Positions 35,947-42,917 of a stretch of 64,000 nt of DNA are shown here, in pieces; within the stretch, counting starts at the first letter, position 1, and each line of letters opens with the position of its first letter. The position numbers and the translations under genes were made by a program. Location: positions 62,001-126,000 of the forward strand of contig NZ_AZRL01000016.1 in the NCBI RefSeq assembly GCF_002895525.1, read 5' to 3'. This stretch comes from Petrotoga olearia DSM 13574 (lineage in GTDB: Bacteria > Thermotogota > Thermotogae > Petrotogales > Petrotogaceae). The notes under the pieces are model-generated. The model was not told where the DNA came from, ran no database searches, and saw nothing but the letters and a program-made list of their open reading frames with translations.

Positions 35947-36100
35947 GTGCGCCCAGAATGGGCAATAGCTAAGCGGTGAAAGTCCGCTGTGGGCCAGGTA
36001 GCGGGAACCACTAGTCGAAGGCAAGGGTGTCCATCGTGAGGTGGAATCTGAAGGAAGCCCAAGGCAAAGTCCCGGTCCAAAGAAAACACTTCACTAATTC
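35947..36100 (+). mobile_element. Group II intron 5' fragment (domain I only)
   Basis: Starts GTGCGCCCAG, the bacterial group II intron 5' end. It continues with family-typical domain I segments: GCGGTGAAAGTCCGCTGTG, GGTAGCGGGAACCACTAGTCG (split GGTAGCGGGAAC + CACTAGTCG), GCAAGGGTGTCCATCGTGAG, GTGGAATCTGAAGGAAGCCC and AAGGCAAAGTCCCGGTC. It breaks off near 36100. There is no reverse transcriptase, domain V or 3' end, so it is dead. Confidence 0.88.
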
Positions 36101-36101
36101 T

Positions 36102-36117
36102 ATGGGGCGGGCAGCGG
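36102..36117 (+). repeat. Short G-rich leader-element fragment at the scar
   Basis: TATGGGGCGGGCAGCGG (36101-36117) matches the core of the leader family. It lies exactly between the truncated group II intron and the MFS gene tail. Confidence 0.6.
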
Positions 36118-36194
36118 TTATTGTAATTATTCTCTTTTTAAAAATCGCATCAGAAGAAATGTTTAATCCTAAACCTGTTAGTGAAGAAGTGTGA
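36118..36194 (+). pseudogene. 3' remnant of an MFS transporter gene
   Basis: Reads VIVIILFLKIASEEMFNPKP then VSEEV and stop. This is nearly identical to the C-terminus of the complete MFS protein encoded at 56527-57798 (VIVIILFLRIAPEETFNPKP, FTEEV). Similarity continues about 30 nt past the stop (TCGATAAAATCATTTTTT here; TTGATAAAATCATTTTTT there). Everything upstream of the last ~25 codons is gone. Confidence 0.9.
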
Positions 36195-36248
36195 AAATCG
36201 AGTCTCGATAAAATCATTTTTTCTTTTTTTATAAAATATATCCCCAAT

Positions 36249-37313
36249 CTATGTTTTTTTCCACACACTTTTTTTGCCTTTGCCAAAATTTTCTATATAA
36301 CCTTCTTCTCTTAGATCGTTCAATACTTTTCTAATCTTAGTGTCAGAAGTTAATGGGAATTTTTTTCTTAGTTTATTTATAGTGAAAGTATCCTCAGTAG
36401 CTTCAAGTATTTCTCGTCTTATATCGTAGTATATACCCCCGGTAAAGTCTTTTTTAGTTTCATATTTAGATGCTTCTTCTGAAACAATAGTAGGGATGTT
36501 GTCCTTTTCATGTGACATTACGGCTTGAAAGAACCGTAACGTCCATTCATTTGCTAATTTTCTATTTCCAGCGAATATTATTTGAAAACCAGGATGATAA
36601 GCAAAAATCTCTGCTAAAACTTTAGATAAATAGGATGGTGTGTACACCTTCAGCTTGCTAGGATTCAAAAAATCAGAGTAATTTGCTTCAACAACGAAAG
36701 CAGAATGTTTGTACTTAGCTAATTCTCCAAGTTTCATGTGTAAAAGTGACAAATTTCCAATATCTGCAATAAAATTGTTAAAGGTTTTTCTTTCAGCAAC
36801 CGCTATTATCCCGCTTTCACTTAGTAAGGCATAATCGCCGGCTTTGAGCTGAGCTCTTTCAACGTTACAATTGGCGAATTTCCATGGATATTTCTCATTT
36901 ATGTCGATCAATATATGAAGATGATGATCCCCCTTCGCTGTTAGTTTAACTTTAGGACGATGTTCTTTTAGCCCTTGTTCTGTTCTCCAAAATATCTGTT
37001 CGTATTCTCCTTCTTTATTTTTATACTTCTTTTTTAAAAAGAGAAAATCACATCTTTTGTTTTGGGTTCTGTCAAGAACTACCGACAACCTTTTTCCATA
37101 TCGATTTAACGATATAATCGGAACTCTTTCAATCTCTTGGTAATTGCTCGATGATTTTTCTGTGTCTCTCATGCAAAAAATATGCTTACCAGCACCTGGC
37201 CATTTGTCCTGGACAAATAGTGATAATATTATTTTTTCTTCTTTTCTAATAGTTACCCTGTAAGGAAATCTGTATTTTTCGGTTGATTCAAGTACCCATA
37301 AAAAAGAACCCAT
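36249..37313 (-). CDS. ERCC4-type nuclease with C-terminal winged helix
   Basis: A 354-residue protein. Residues around 160-270 match the ERCC4/XPF nuclease core: AGDYALLSESGIIAVAERKTFNNFIADIGN, split AGDYALLSESGI + IAVAERKTFNNFIADIGN, with the ERKT signature, then HSAFVVEANYSDFL. The C-terminal 70 residues form a winged helix (TINKLRKKFPLTSDTKIRKVLNDLREEGYIENFGKG). The ATG at 37313 follows AAAGGTG by 8 nt. Likely a structure-specific DNA nuclease. Bacterial examples are uncommon; its place beside a mobile-element scar suggests acquisition. Confidence 0.8.
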   Translation of the reverse strand: MGSFLWVLESTEKYRFPYRVTIRKEEKIILSLFVQDKWPGAGKHIFCMRDTEKSSSNYQEIERVPIISLNRYGKRLSVVLDRTQNKRCDFLFLKKKYKNKEGEYEQIFWRTEQGLKEHRPKVKLTAKGDHHLHILIDINEKYPWKFANCNVERAQLKAGDYALLSESGIIAVAERKTFNNFIADIGNLSLLHMKLGELAKYKHSAFVVEANYSDFLNPSKLKVYTPSYLSKVLAEIFAYHPGFQIIFAGNRKLANEWTLRFFQAVMSHEKDNIPTIVSEEASKYETKKDFTGGIYYDIRREILEATEDTFTINKLRKKFPLTSDTKIRKVLNDLREEGYIENFGKGKKSVWKKT

Positions 37314-37440
37314 CTTGTGTTCACCTTTCTTACAAAAAAGAAAATATTTCAAATTTCTTTCTATGTCTAATTTTATAATATTTTTTAGTTTTTACAAAAT
37401 TGATTTTCTTGTTTTGGAATAATATCTTCTCTTAATAGAT

Positions 37441-37474
37441 AACTCCCGAAGTAGCATGCGGGAGTTACTTTTTT
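37441..37474 (+). terminator. Hairpin with T-tract between divergent genes
   Basis: AACTCCCG (37441-37448) pairs with CGGGAGTT (37459-37466), then ACTTTTTT. It is a good plus-strand terminator, but no plus-strand gene precedes it for over 1.2 kb, so it may be a relic or protect the MFS promoter from read-through. Confidence 0.7.
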
Positions 37475-37515
37475 ATGCAAATCAATCAATAACTTTAAAA
37501 ATTTTAATAAAATAC

Positions 37516-37544
37516 TTGACATTTTTAAAGTTATATATTATAAT
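37516..37544 (+). promoter_or_regulatory. Consensus promoter of an MFS transporter
   Basis: TTGACA (37516-37521), 17 nt, TATAAT (37539-37544). Both hexamers are perfect; the ATG is about 50 nt downstream. Confidence 0.9.
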
Positions 37545-37594
37545 CTTTTTAGAATATTTATGTTTGTATTCAAAATCTTAAAGGGGGAGATAAA

Positions 37595-38833
37595 ATGTCA
37601 GATTCAACCGGAGGTTTAAATCTTCTAATAAAAAACCGTAATTTTCTACTTCTTTTTTTCGGTAGGCTAGTATCCAGTGTCGGATCTGCTATTTTTATTA
37701 TCGCCATTCTTTGGTCAGCTGCAGCTGAGATAGGTGGGGTAGGTGCGGTTAGTACTGTTTTAAGTACTATTGCTGTTACGAATATTATATTTTCTCCTTT
37801 TGCAGGTGTTTGGGCAGATAGATGGAAAAAGAAAAATATCCTTGTGATAACAGATTTAATCAGTGGCGGAATCCTTATTTTACTGGGTATTTTCTTTGGA
37901 ACATATTTCTATCAAATTTGGGTATTGATAATAACCATTTTTGGATTACAGATCTGTGGTACTTTATTCGGTCCTGCGTTGTTGTCTTTAATCCCGATTA
38001 TGGTAAACGATAATGAGCTTTCTCAAGCTAATGCCATGATTTCAATGACAGATAGACTTTCTCAACTTATTGGAATGGCTATCGGCGGTGTGATTGTGTC
38101 TTTAGTGGGAATAAAATGGGCAATTTTAATCGATGGGTTGACTTTTATTTTCTCGGCAGTTTCTGAAATGTTCATAAAAGCAGAAGAAAAAGGTAGAAAA
38201 AAAGAAGAAGCAGAAAAAAATGGGATGATTTTTTCAGATATAAAAGATGGTTTCAAAGTGATATGGACCAATGTTCAACTTAAAGGGTTGATAACCTTAG
38301 AGACATTAGATGATTTTTTTGGAACTACTATATTCGTTTTCTTACCTGTATTGGCTAGTGAGATACTGAAAGTAGGTCCTGGGGAGTATGGAATTATGCA
38401 AACGATGTTGGGAGCAGGCTCTTTTATTTCCGCCCTAGTTCTATCATCCATTAAAGAGATAAAAATGAAGTACGTAGCACTAATGTTATCCTCGGTTTTG
38501 GCAGGAGTATTTCTGGCTTCTCTTGGTATAGTTAACAGTTATATTTACGTATTGATTGTCTTGTTGATGTTAGGTGTTATGACTGAGATAGGAAATATTA
38601 ATGAAAATCTTTTGATTCAAAGAATTACCCCTGAAAACACAAGGGGACGAGTTTTTGCTTTGCGATCAACGATAGATAATTCGTTAAGACCTTTTTCTTA
38701 TGCTTTTGCGGGGATAATGGCAACATTTTTTTCCTTGAAAAGTTTGTTCTTGGTCTTTGGAATAATAACTAGCATACTTGGAATATTTTACTTATTCATC
38801 CCTTATCAAATGAAAAAGCGGAATGTTTCCTAA
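37595..38833 (+). CDS. MFS transporter (EntS/MFS_3-like)
   Basis: A 412-residue permease with twelve predicted spans. NRNFLLLFFGRLVSSVGSAIF begins the first span, split NRNFLLLFFGRL + VSSVGSAIF, and the loop 2-3 motif reads SPFAGVWADRWKKKNILV. RGRVFALRSTIDNSLRPFSYAFAG is the 10-11 region. It resembles drug/siderophore exporters; the substrate is unknown. AAAGGGGGAG precedes the ATG. It is related in type to the 56.5-kb protein, but not a close copy. Confidence 0.92.
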   Translation: MSDSTGGLNLLIKNRNFLLLFFGRLVSSVGSAIFIIAILWSAAAEIGGVGAVSTVLSTIAVTNIIFSPFAGVWADRWKKKNILVITDLISGGILILLGIFFGTYFYQIWVLIITIFGLQICGTLFGPALLSLIPIMVNDNELSQANAMISMTDRLSQLIGMAIGGVIVSLVGIKWAILIDGLTFIFSAVSEMFIKAEEKGRKKEEAEKNGMIFSDIKDGFKVIWTNVQLKGLITLETLDDFFGTTIFVFLPVLASEILKVGPGEYGIMQTMLGAGSFISALVLSSIKEIKMKYVALMLSSVLAGVFLASLGIVNSYIYVLIVLLMLGVMTEIGNINENLLIQRITPENTRGRVFALRSTIDNSLRPFSYAFAGIMATFFSLKSLFLVFGIITSILGIFYLFIPYQMKKRNVS

Positions 38834-38837
38834 AAAT

Positions 38838-38866
38838 TTGACGTTCATTCAAAAATATGATATAAT
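38838..38866 (+). promoter_or_regulatory. Promoter of tRNA-Pro
   Basis: TTGACG (38838-38843), 17 nt, TATAAT (38861-38866), 15 nt before the tRNA. Confidence 0.88.
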
Positions 38867-38881
38867 TTTTCTGAAGTAAAT

Positions 38882-38957
38882 CGGAGCGTAGCGCAGTTGG
38901 TAGCGCGTCAGCATGGGGTGTTGAAGGTCGCTGGTTCAAATCCAGTCGCTCCGACCA
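38882..38957 (+). tRNA. tRNA-Pro (GGG)
   Basis: A complete cloverleaf. Acceptor CGGAGCG pairs with CGCTCCG; the D arm is GCGC-AGTTGGTA-GCGC; the anticodon arm is TCAGC-ATGGGGT-GTTGA with anticodon GGG; the T arm is GCTGG-TTCAAAT-CCAGT. CCA is encoded (38955-38957). C1-G72 is typical of bacterial tRNA-Pro. It reads CCC and CCU. Confidence 0.95.
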
Positions 38958-38959
38958 AG

Positions 38960-38987
38960 AATACGGGGTTGTTCCCCGTATTTTTTT
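38960..38987 (+). terminator. Terminator of tRNA-Pro
   Basis: AATACGGGG (38960-38968), loop TTGTT, CCCCGTATT (38974-38982) and a T-run. Confidence 0.93.
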
Positions 38988-38992
38988 CAACT

Positions 38993-39598
38993 CTAGATTA
39001 TTACACCAAATTTTTCTTCAACAATTTCTTTAATATCCTTTTTGTTAACAGCTTTTATATATTCACTTACTGGGAATACCCTATATCCTCTTTTTAACGC
39101 ATCTTCTATCGTTGCTATTACGCATACGTCTCCCGCTAAGCCTAAAACAACTAAATTTTCTATCTTGTGCTTTCTCAAAAGTTCGTCTAATTCCGATTCA
39201 ATTCTTTTTTCAATGTCTTTGTAAAATGCTGAATAGCTGTCTCCATCTATTTCTTCGCCTTTTTTTATTATGAAATCATAAGTGTTTATAAATAGTTGGT
39301 TTCCATAGGTACCCTTTATACAGTGAGGAGGCCATTTTTCAAAAGAGATGTGATTTTCAGGGTGATCATCCATACTGGCAAAGATCTTAAAATCTTTATC
39401 TTTGATTAAATTTAAAAATTCGTTAACCTGATCTATCCACTCTTCAGTTGTTCCAGCTACTGGAAGTTCAGTAGGGCACCTTTCGGTAAATCCGTTTTGA
39501 CAATCAACACACAGTATCGCGGTATTTGAAGGTGATAATTTCAATGCGTTTACTATATAATTGGTAAACTCGTAAGGTGTTTTGTTGTTTTCAGCCAT
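38993..39598 (-). CDS. pncA: Nicotinamidase / isochorismatase-family hydrolase
   Basis: A 201-residue enzyme that probably deamidates nicotinamide for NAD salvage. AILCVDCQNGFTERCPTELP holds the catalytic Asp, ASMDDHPENHISF the metal D-x-H-x3-H set, WPPHCIKGTYG the family loop and LGLAGDVCVIAT the nucleophile Cys. AAAGGAGGATCAC precedes the ATG at 39598. The leader carries tandem G-rich elements. It ends convergent with tRNA-Pro. Confidence 0.88.
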   Translation of the reverse strand: MAENNKTPYEFTNYIVNALKLSPSNTAILCVDCQNGFTERCPTELPVAGTTEEWIDQVNEFLNLIKDKDFKIFASMDDHPENHISFEKWPPHCIKGTYGNQLFINTYDFIIKKGEEIDGDSYSAFYKDIEKRIESELDELLRKHKIENLVVLGLAGDVCVIATIEDALKRGYRVFPVSEYIKAVNKKDIKEIVEEKFGVII

Positions 39599-39630
39599 TT
39601 GTGATCCTCCTTTGAAAGTTTATTACGTTG

Positions 39631-39749
39631 CGCCCCTTCGCCCCGCAGCCCGCCCTATAAGGATAAAAGAGTCTAACCCCATTTGCCCATGCAGCCCGCC
39701 CTATAAGGATAAAAGAGTCTAACCCCATTTGCCCATGCAGCCCGCCCCC
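39631..39749 (-). repeat. Tandem 46-bp G-rich leader repeats before pncA
   Basis: A 46-bp unit at 39645-39690 is repeated exactly at 39691-39736, and a third partial unit follows to 39748. Read on the minus strand, each starts TCCTTATAGGGCGGGCTGC. Three G-quadruplex-type motifs result (39633-39655, 39677-39701, 39723-39749). The copy nearest pncA ends GGGGCGAAGGGGCGC, as in other members. An open frame through this array (39591-39815) is repeat, not a gene. Confidence 0.92.
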
Positions 39750-39774
39750 TTCTTTGGTCGGCTTGGTCTTAATT

Positions 39775-40335
39775 TTAGTCACCGATCTTAAATTTGACCA
39801 ATCCCAAGTATTCATGCCAGGCAGAAGAAGTTGCTTCTAGGAATCTCATATCTGGTAAAAAGTCATACCATTTCAATTCTTCTCGGGAAATCTTATAATC
39901 TGTAGGAACAGGGACAACATCGATGTTTGTGTAACTTTCGAAATAATTCATAGCTCTTGTTAAATGTATTGCGCTGGTTACTAAATATATTCTTTGTACT
40001 TCATCGACTTCCAATAGTTTAAGCGTAAATTCCGCATTTTGTTTTGTGTTTTTGGCGAGTGGTTCTACATAAATATCGTTTGGTTCAACTCCCATTTTTA
40101 ATAATTCTTCTTTCATTACTTGAGCTTCTGATATCTCGGTACCTAAGAGTTTTCCACCAGTTACAACTATAGGAAACTGTAAATTTTTGTAAAGTAAGAA
40201 ACCTTCATATACCCTTTTCATAGCGCTATCGGATAACTCCCCTGATCCTTTTCTTGGAGTTTCGGGAATTATTCCACCCCCGAGTATAACTATTGCTCCT
40301 TTTTCTTCAGTATTATGCAACTGAGAAACATCCAC
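39775..40335 (-). CDS. DUF218 / YdcF-family protein (conventional start)
   Basis: A 186-residue DUF218 domain: AIVILGGGI, VVTGGKLLG, GVEPNDIYVEPLAKNTKQNAEF (split GVEPNDIYVEP + LAKNTKQNAEF) and VTSAIHLTRAMNYFE. The family includes SanA/ElyC-like envelope proteins. The GTG at 40335 is the first canonical start, but it has no ribosome site and would omit the two membrane spans usual before LPLENRYPP. The open frame clearly continues upstream; see 40336-40539. Confidence 0.85.
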   Translation of the reverse strand: MDVSQLHNTEEKGAIVILGGGIIPETPRKGSGELSDSAMKRVYEGFLLYKNLQFPIVVTGGKLLGTEISEAQVMKEELLKMGVEPNDIYVEPLAKNTKQNAEFTLKLLEVDEVQRIYLVTSAIHLTRAMNYFESYTNIDVVPVPTDYKISREELKWYDFLPDMRFLEATSSAWHEYLGLVKFKIGD

Positions 40336-40539
40336 AGGCGGATATCTATTTTCTAAAGGTAAAACGATTATTTTTGCAAACCATCCAGAAGAAAATATAT
40401 ATATTACAATGCAAAGAGTTAGAAGAGGAAAAGATATTTTCTTCCTTCTTATTAGCTGGATAATTAAAAATATTATGCAGAGGGAGATAAAAATACCTGG
40501 AATTTCTATAAAAGAGGTGAAAATATCATAAAGTATTAT
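40336..40539 (-). other. In-frame N-terminal extension of the DUF218 gene without canonical start
   Basis: 68 sense codons run upstream of GTG 40335 with no stop. They encode IILYDIFTSFIEIPGIF, ISLCIIFLIIQLIRRKK and FPLLTLCIVIYIFSSG, then LPLENRYPP: the expected two spans of YdcF proteins. No ATG, GTG or TTG is in frame. AGGGGG lies 7 nt before an ATA at 40536. Either a non-standard start or a small frameshift from the ATG overlapping the upstream stop (40529-40527) is needed. Confidence 0.65.
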
Positions 40540-40882
40540 AAAACCCCCTAAAAATATATAAGATGAATGTGCTCAACATTATATAAAAACCAAGTGGAAC
40601 CTTAGTGACTTTCTTTTTTGTGTTGGATAAAATGATTAGAATTATGCTGACGATTATCAGAGGAAATATATAAATGCCTAACAGAAGAGAAAGAACTGAT
40701 AGAAATTTCACGTCCCCAAAACCCATTTTCCCATTTCTCCAATAATAAAAAGTGATAAAAAAGATAGTAATCATATACAGAAGATTAATGGATTCAAAGT
40801 TGAGTAATGCAATCACTAAAATAGCTATTATTCCTAAATCTGGTATGATAAAGGCAAAATAATCATATAGCCCTATATACAA
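40526..40882 (-). CDS. A24 prepilin peptidase-like membrane protein
   Basis: Several membrane spans with GLYDYFAFIIPDLGI and GKMGFGDVKFLSVLSLLLG, matching the two catalytic Asp regions of GxGD-type A24 prepilin peptidases. The first canonical codon is TTG 40882, with no ribosome site, giving only 118 residues. The frame continues upstream to 40999 and encodes a plausible first span (KKVLIILLSYIIVNIFVILTS, split KKVLIILLSYI + IVNIFVILTS), which would give a normal short A24 protein of about 157 residues. The stop overlaps the DUF218 extension. Confidence 0.7.
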   Translation of the reverse strand: MYIGLYDYFAFIIPDLGIIAILVIALLNFESINLLYMITIFFITFYYWRNGKMGFGDVKFLSVLSLLLGIYIFPLIIVSIILIILSNTKKKVTKVPLGFYIMLSTFILYIFRGFYNTL

Positions 40883-40999
40883 GAGGCTGTTAGCAAAAAG
40901 AATGTTTTGCCAATTAGGAGAAGTGAGTATGACAAAAATATTTACAATTATATAAGATAAAAGGATAATTAGAACCTTTTTATTTTTGCGTAGGATTTT

Positions 41000-42076
41000 T
41001 TACACCTTTTCTATTACTTCCATTTCCTCTTTCGTTAAATTTTTATTCAGAATTTCCTCGAGTCCATAGATGTACCACATGTACTTATCTTTTATTTCTT
41101 GGTATATATTTTTGGCTTCATCAAATTTTTTAACTTTTAAGTAGGGTATAACTAATAACAACTTGAAATGTTCATTTTCTTTATCTTGGTCTATATATTT
41201 TTCTAAAAAGTTTTGAACTTCTTTATATTTACCATTTTCAAACATTACTTTTGACCATACCTCTATGTCGGTAGAATATTCAGGTGTTGTATTCAGAATT
41301 TCCTCTTTGAGCTCATTTGCTTCAGTAATTCTCGATAACTTCTCGTATATAGTAGCTAACTCATACTTACCCAATACACTATTCGGGAATCTATTTAGAA
41401 ATTTTTCTAAAACGTGGGCGGCTTTTTCATGATCTTCTTTTTGCATGTAAGCATCAGCAATCATGAAGTAGGTTACATAATTGTTGGGGGAAAGCTCTAA
41501 CTCTTTTTTCCAAATATCAGCGGCCTTTTCGTATTCGCCTAAATTAAAGTATAATTCACCTAATTCAGACAAGGCTGCTATATTCCAAGGGTCTAATTTA
41601 ACAGCTTTTTCTAAATACTCTTCCCCTTCTTCCATTTCACCTTTTTCTACTAAAACTGAACCCATTAATTCGTAGGCAGGAGCGAAACTGGGATCAATTT
41701 TGAGAATAAAATGGATTACATCTTTCACGAAATCGAAGTTCTTTTTGTCAGCTTCTAATAAAACAGTATCGAATAGTCCGTTCAAAGATATATGTACCAA
41801 ATCGGAGTAATTAATTTTGAATTCAGAAAAGTAAGACAAAAATTCGGAAAGAACGAAGGGATAAATCACAAAGTTAGAAGTTAAACCGGGCAAGTGTTCC
41901 ACAAGTGTTTCAATTTTCTTTGTTTCCTCAATAAATTTTGGGTTATTTTTTAAATCAGCCTTCATTAACTCAAAATCTCCTTCGTACAAGAACTCACAAA
42001 GCAAGATTGGGAAAGGGGTCAAATCAGTTATTTCAATCTCTTTTTCTCCAAGGTTAAATTTCACTATGCGCTCCAT
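41000..42076 (-). CDS. TPR-repeat protein
   Basis: A 358-residue protein with at least four tetratricopeptide repeats from about residue 130 (FAPAYELMGSVLVEKGEMEEGEEYLEKAVKLDP, WNIAALSELGELYFNLGEYEKAADIWKKELELSP and NYVTYFMIADAYMQKEDHEKAAHVLEKFLNRFP, of which only the P-terminated spacing matters here). There is no signal peptide or membrane span. AAAAGGAGGAG precedes the ATG. It heads an operon with the A24-like and DUF218 genes, so a scaffold for envelope or pilus-related processing is possible. Confidence 0.85.
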   Translation of the reverse strand: MERIVKFNLGEKEIEITDLTPFPILLCEFLYEGDFELMKADLKNNPKFIEETKKIETLVEHLPGLTSNFVIYPFVLSEFLSYFSEFKINYSDLVHISLNGLFDTVLLEADKKNFDFVKDVIHFILKIDPSFAPAYELMGSVLVEKGEMEEGEEYLEKAVKLDPWNIAALSELGELYFNLGEYEKAADIWKKELELSPNNYVTYFMIADAYMQKEDHEKAAHVLEKFLNRFPNSVLGKYELATIYEKLSRITEANELKEEILNTTPEYSTDIEVWSKVMFENGKYKEVQNFLEKYIDQDKENEHFKLLLVIPYLKVKKFDEAKNIYQEIKDKYMWYIYGLEEILNKNLTKEEMEVIEKV

Positions 42077-42183
42077 GGGTATCTCCTCCTTTTAGCTTAA
42101 TGTCTTCTTCTTTTATATTTTATTATACCATAATTAAGATTTATTAAGGAAATTTATTTGCGATGTTTTGCACTTAAAATTAT

Positions 42184-42207
42184 AAAAAGCAGGCTTGCGC
42201 CTGCTTT
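42184..42207 (-). terminator. Terminator of hsp20
   Basis: AAAGCAGGC (minus strand, 42207-42199), loop GCAA, GCCTGCTTT (42194-42186), followed by more T on the minus strand. Confidence 0.9.
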
Positions 42208-42224
42208 CTTAAATATTATGATGT

Positions 42225-42665
42225 TTATTCAATTTTGATCTCTTTTCCTTCACCTTTAGCTGACTCAACTTTTGGTATAGTTAATTTTAAAACTCCATTT
42301 TCATATTCAGCTTTAATTTTATCTTTATCAATGTACTCTGGAAGCCTTATGGATCGTTCAATTCTACCAAAGTATCTTTCTCTCCTATACACGTTTCCAG
42401 TCTTTACTTCATCGGATTCTTTTTTTTCTGCGGATATTGTTAATAGATCGTTGTTCAATTGAACTTTTATATCTTTTTTGTTTAAACCTGGTAATTCGCA
42501 TTCTACAATGTAATCGTTGTCGGTTTCATAAACATCCATCTCTCCTCGTGACGTTGTTCCAAAGGGCAATGATCTAAAGAAATCCTCAAACTCTCTGTTG
42601 AAAAAATCAAATGGGGATAACAAATCTTCTCTATCGTATCTATCGTCTCTTCTTCTTTCTAACAT
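42225..42665 (-). CDS. Small heat-shock protein, Hsp20/alpha-crystallin
   Basis: A 146-residue ATP-independent chaperone. The alpha-crystallin domain spans about 40-135, with DVYETDNDYIVECELPGLNKKDI (split DVYETDNDYIVE + CELPGLNKKDI), ERYFGRIERSIRLPEYID and the A-x-x-x-n-G-v-L pattern YENGVLKLTIPK. The N-terminus is Arg/Asp-rich (RRRDDRYDRED). AAAAAGGAGGCG precedes the ATG. Regulation is not by CIRCE; its leader carries a diverged G-rich element. Confidence 0.95.
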   Translation of the reverse strand: MLERRRDDRYDREDLLSPFDFFNREFEDFFRSLPFGTTSRGEMDVYETDNDYIVECELPGLNKKDIKVQLNNDLLTISAEKKESDEVKTGNVYRRERYFGRIERSIRLPEYIDKDKIKAEYENGVLKLTIPKVESAKGEGKEIKIE

Positions 42666-42722
42666 TTGTCATCGCCTCCTTTTTCACTATTTTTTCTCAT
42701 CTTTAGAAACTTATAAATTTGT

Positions 42723-42755
42723 CTTAGCACCTCTTCGCTCCGCTCTCTACCCTTA
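42723..42755 (-). repeat. Diverged leader element before hsp20
   Basis: Minus strand: AAGGGTAGAGAGCGGAGCG then AAGAGGTGCTAAG. It keeps the GAGCGG..GCGAA..GGTGCTAA layout, but the G-runs are interrupted, so it cannot form a canonical G-quadruplex. The following ACAAATTTATAAGTTTCTAA is the usual A/T tail. Confidence 0.7.
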
Positions 42756-42789
42756 TTTTTGTCTATTATAGTTTATTCTTTTCATTAAA

Positions 42790-42819
42790 ATTATACAACC
42801 AAAGAATCGAATATGTCAA
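42790..42819 (-). promoter_or_regulatory. Promoter of hsp20
   Basis: Minus strand TTGACA (42819-42814), 18 nt, TATAAT (42795-42790). It is a vegetative-type promoter. A second TATAAT is at 42770-42765, just before the leader element. Confidence 0.85.
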
Positions 42820-42917
42820 GACTTTTTTAAAAAAATGTTCTTTTTTATTTTTAGCTATAATAGAAGATCATATGTATACTAAATCTAAACATAATAAAAT
42901 ATTTAATCACTTGTTAT

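Noticed and set aside
36011-36286. 91-codon minus-strand ORF near 36 kb
   Set aside because: It runs antisense through the intron fragment and MFS remnant, both of which explain the sequence better.
39645-39748. CRISPR array
   Set aside because: The repeats are contiguous with no variable spacers and no cas genes are present.
39591-39815. Minus-strand ORF of 74 codons over the pncA leader
   Set aside because: It translates the 46-bp G-rich tandem repeats and has no homologue-like features; its ribosome site is absent.
42721-42757. CIRCE (HrcA) operator before hsp20
   Set aside because: TTAGCAC matches only the left arm. There is no GAGTGCTAA arm at the right distance, and the sequence is the end of a leader element.
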